In this document: in pieces, positions 38,278 through 40,726 of the stretch
How the letters are laid out: every line of letters begins with the position of its first letter
How positions within the stretch are numbered: the first letter of the stretch is position 1
Assembly: GCA_025769875.1 (NCBI GenBank)
Contig: JAGFNK010000466.1
Location: 1 to 40,726, forward strand
Length of the DNA stretch: 40,726 nucleotides
From: Russula earlei
Lineage: Eukaryota > Basidiomycota > Agaricomycetes > Russulales > Russulaceae
Direction of reading: 5' to 3'
Program-made: the position numbers and the translations under genes
The notes under the pieces: model-generated
What the model was told of the DNA's origin: nothing
What the model saw: only the letters and a program-made list of their open reading frames with translations
Database searches by the model: none

Positions 38278-39252
38278 TTAGAAGTTGAGGTTGTGGTGGT
38301 CGACCCACGAGTCATCTGATGTCGGGTATCCTTTCCAATGCACGAGGTATTGAAGTTTATGTGTTCGTCCAAACTTTCTAGCGTCTAGAATCGCTTCAAT
38401 TTTGTATTCTTCCTTGTTTTCGACGGTTGGTGGAGGTCGTGTGAATGGCGTGCCGTATTCTTCCGTCTCCTTATAAGGGAGAAGTAGGTTGACGTGGAAG
38501 ATGTCATGTATCTTTATTGATGGCGGAAGTTGTAATTGGTACGCGACTTTGGAAATTCTTTTCGTGATGGGGAATGGGCCGTATCTTTTAGGCATCAACT
38601 TGTGTGTTCCTCGTGTTTTGAGGTTCTTTGCTTCCAGCCATACAAGGGTTCCTTCTTCCATTTCCTTGATGTCTGGTCTTAGGGGTTGTTGTTTCCATTC
38701 TAGAAGTTGTTGAGCGTCTAGTCTTGCTTCTTCTAATAGTTTTAGACGATCGGTGGATGAGGGTACGTTATTATCTTCTAGATTGATGTTGATTTTGGGT
38801 TTGAACCCCATGAGGAGTTCGTGTGGTGATCTCCGTGATGTTTCATGTTTCCATGAGTTGTGTGCGTAGTCTGCCAGGGGAAGCATTTTTGCCCAGGAAT
38901 GAGGATGAGTCGTGGTCCAGGGTCTTAGGTACTGTTCTAGCCATGCGTTCATTCGTTCTGTTTGTCCGTTTGTTTGGGGGTGGAACACGGTGGACATGTT
39001 TTGTTTGATCCCTAGATTTTTGCATATAGCTTTGGAGAAGTTTGATGCGAATCGAGGGTCTCTGTCGGAGATGATTCTTTTGGGGATGCCAAACCAGGGC
39101 ACGACGTGTTTTAGATACTCGTCCGCAACACCTGTTCCGTCGATTGTTTTGTTACATGGGATGAATTTTGTCGCTTTGGAACATCCTTGATCGACTAGGG
39201 TGAGGACGCTGTCGAATCCTTCCGATTTGGGTAGATCGGTAATGAGGTCCAT
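38278..39252 (-). pseudogene. Integrase core and chromodomain of chromovirus 2
   Basis: The catalytic core shows MDLITDLPKSEGFDSVLTLV, IISDRDPRFASNF and FHPQTNGQTERMNAWLEQYL. The C-terminal domain shows KLMPKRYGPFPITKRISKVA, and IHDIFHVNLLLPYKETEEYG leads into the chromodomain YKIEAILDARKFGRTHKLQY, LVHWKGYPTSDDSWVDHHNL, ending NF at 38278. This 325-codon stretch is open. The zinc-binding region upstream (HDTPFAGHPGIANTWDLVKQ ... CAKCQESK, 39450-39300) has a TGA where Trp is expected, so the complete pol is broken. Confidence 0.9.
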
Positions 39253-40726
39253 TGATACGTATTGAAAGGGGCCTTGTTCAACATGTGTGTTGAGTGGAAA
39301 GGTCGTGGCTTTCTTTCTGGGTATATTGGTTTTGGATTCTTGACACTTGGCGCAACCTTTGACATATTGTTCTACAAATTGTCATAGTCTAGGTCCTTCA
39401 TAATATTGTTTGACTAAGTCCCAGGTGTTAGCTATTCCGGGGTGTCCTGCGAAGGGGGGTGTCGTGAAATAGTCTTAAAATTTCTCATCATTTGTCGGGT
39501 TTGTCTGGTAAGTAGGTTTTTCATGCAAGGATTTCGGGTGGTAGTAACATGGTTTTTTGTTCTTCTACCCCCTTGTTAAAGTCTTTGCAACGTGAAAGTG
39601 TGTCAGCGATTGTATGCGTGTGTCCAGGGACATGTTCCATGGTGATATTGTAGTCTTGCATATATTGCATCCATCTGGCTTGTCGTCCTGTCAGTTTTTG
39701 TGGTTCTTTGAAGTATGTAAGATTTTGTGGTCTGTTCTTATTCTAACTGGTTTATCAGCTCCAGGAAGAATGGTCGTCCACTTTTTAGTCTGAATATTAC
39801 TGCTGCTAGTTCTTTGTCATATGCGTCATAGTTTCCTTTCTGCGTCCAATAGTGTCCTGGAGTAGTATGCAATGGGGTGTAGGGCCGTCTTCATATTCTT
39901 GGGATATACTGCTCCTATCGCGAATCCTGACACGTCAGTGTCCAGAATGAATTGTTTCGTCCAATCTGGGGTGCAAGTACTGGATAAGATATGCAAGTTT
40001 CTTTTAGGATTTGAAAGGCTTGGTCTTCTTTCATTGTCCATTCCCATTGTTTATTTTCTTAGTCAAAATCGTTCAGTGGTCTGGCTTTCATGGAAAAGTT
40101 TGGTATGAAGTTCCGGTAAAAGTTGCAAAATCCTAGGAAACTTCTGACTTCTTTCAATGTTGACGGTGTTGGCCAGTCTTGAATTCCTTTGACTTTGACG
40201 GGGTCCATAGTTATTTTTCCTTCTCCTATGATTACTACTCGAGGTATTCTACCTTTCTTCTGTGGAATTGACACTTTTCTGGTTTGAGATAGAGGTCGTG
40301 TTGCCTTAGTTTGGATAGTATGTGGTTGACCTTGGATGTATGTTCCGCTTCATCATTTTTGTGTGGCGATGATGATGTCATCCATATAGATTTTAGCCAT
40401 CCTTGTGCGAGTTCTTCTTGAAAAATGTCATCCATCATAGTCTGAAAGGTAGCTGGGGAGTTTGTCAGTCCAAAGAACATTACTGTGGGCTCAAACAGTC
40501 CATCGCTAGTTTTGAAGGCTGCCTTCCATTCGTCTCCTTCCTTGATTCGAATGTGTTGTAGCCCCATCTAACATCAAATTTAGTGAAGAGTTCTTTCCAG
40601 CTAAGGCATGGATGAGTTCTGGGATTAGGGTAGAGGATATACGTTGGTATTGTCCATTTGTTTCAGATTTCTATAGTCTTGCACTGGTCGAAATTTACCG
40701 TCTTTCTTTTTTATGAGGAAAAATCC
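39253..40726 (-). pseudogene. Reverse transcriptase, RNase H and zinc region of chromovirus 2 (partial, broken)
   Basis: From the right edge: FFLIKKKDGKFRPVQDYRNL, a damaged fingers region with FDVRWGYN-type sequence, GDEWKAAFKTSDGLFEPTVM, FFGLTNSPATFQTMMDDIF, and then IYMDDIIIAT (YMDD box) in a shifted frame near 40370-40395. [20 protein letters not shown] follows, then the connection ([20 protein letters not shown]). RNase H has FILDTDVSGFAIGAVY and IAYYSRTLLDAERKL. Several one-base shifts separate these blocks. The N-terminal fingers, protease and gag lie outside the window. Confidence 0.88.

Larger units (their letters stand above)
36414..40726 (-). mobile_element. Gypsy chromovirus 2 (3' part), minus strand, runs off the right edge
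   Basis: It has a 3' LTR, a polypurine tract, extra ORFs, an integrase with chromodomain, and RNase H and reverse transcriptase up to 40726. It is inserted into the pol gene of chromovirus 1. CAAAC (36409-36413) is the predicted target duplication. Confidence 0.9.

Overview
The window looks like a filamentous basidiomycete, probably an Agaricomycete (inference). The visible genes have short GT-AG introns (38-77 nt) with CTGAC, CTAAT or CTCAC branch-like sites close to the acceptor. The mobile elements are typical of such fungi: Ty3/Gypsy chromoviruses, Ty1/Copia and Tc1/mariner. I see no rRNA, tRNA or CRISPR.

Bases 1-6000 are a gene island. It holds a frameshifted Spp2/GPKOW-type G-patch splicing-factor gene (17-1323), an intact three-exon gene for an OB-fold protein resembling the first OB fold of Shieldin-2 (1433-2537), a small two-exon gene of unknown function behind a TATA box (2738-3385), and a large unrecognised gene on the minus strand with one intron and two frameshifts (3888-5994). 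From about 6.1 kb to the right edge the window is a nested transposon graveyard.

Block 1 (6439-15992) is bounded by about 420-bp inverted copies of a repeat, here called R. It is split by a 6.4-kb minus-strand Copia element (7329-13742) with 385-bp LTRs, a TTTTC target duplication, a PPT and a primer-binding site matching the anticodon arm of initiator tRNA-Met. That Copia has its own gag cut by a 563-bp solo LTR (target duplication CGTAC). A gag-like fragment lies at 14098-15417. Next come an LTR inserted into another LTR of the same family (15993-16869), relics of a coiled-coil gene, and an 865-bp solo LTR with target duplication TGTTC (19522-20386).

Block 2 (21184-30168) is bounded by 1.3-kb inverted arms that again start with R. 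Inside are a degraded gene with a SAM-like C-terminus, a second inverted-repeat pair, a dead DDE transposase pseudogene on the minus strand, and an apparently intact 1620-bp Tc1 element inserted into that pseudogene at a TA.

The right part is a three-deep Gypsy nest. A plus-strand Gypsy (30169-33788), riddled with TGA stops, is interrupted by a minus-strand chromovirus whose 3' LTR is 33789-34355. That one is interrupted by a second minus-strand chromovirus starting at 36414 and running off the right edge. Both minus-strand chromoviruses carry extra zinc-knuckle ORFs between pol and the 3' LTR. Across the unrelated LTRs I see two shared regulatory-looking signals: many TGACTCA/TGAGTCA boxes, and a stem-loop placed 10-16 nt downstream of the TATA box.
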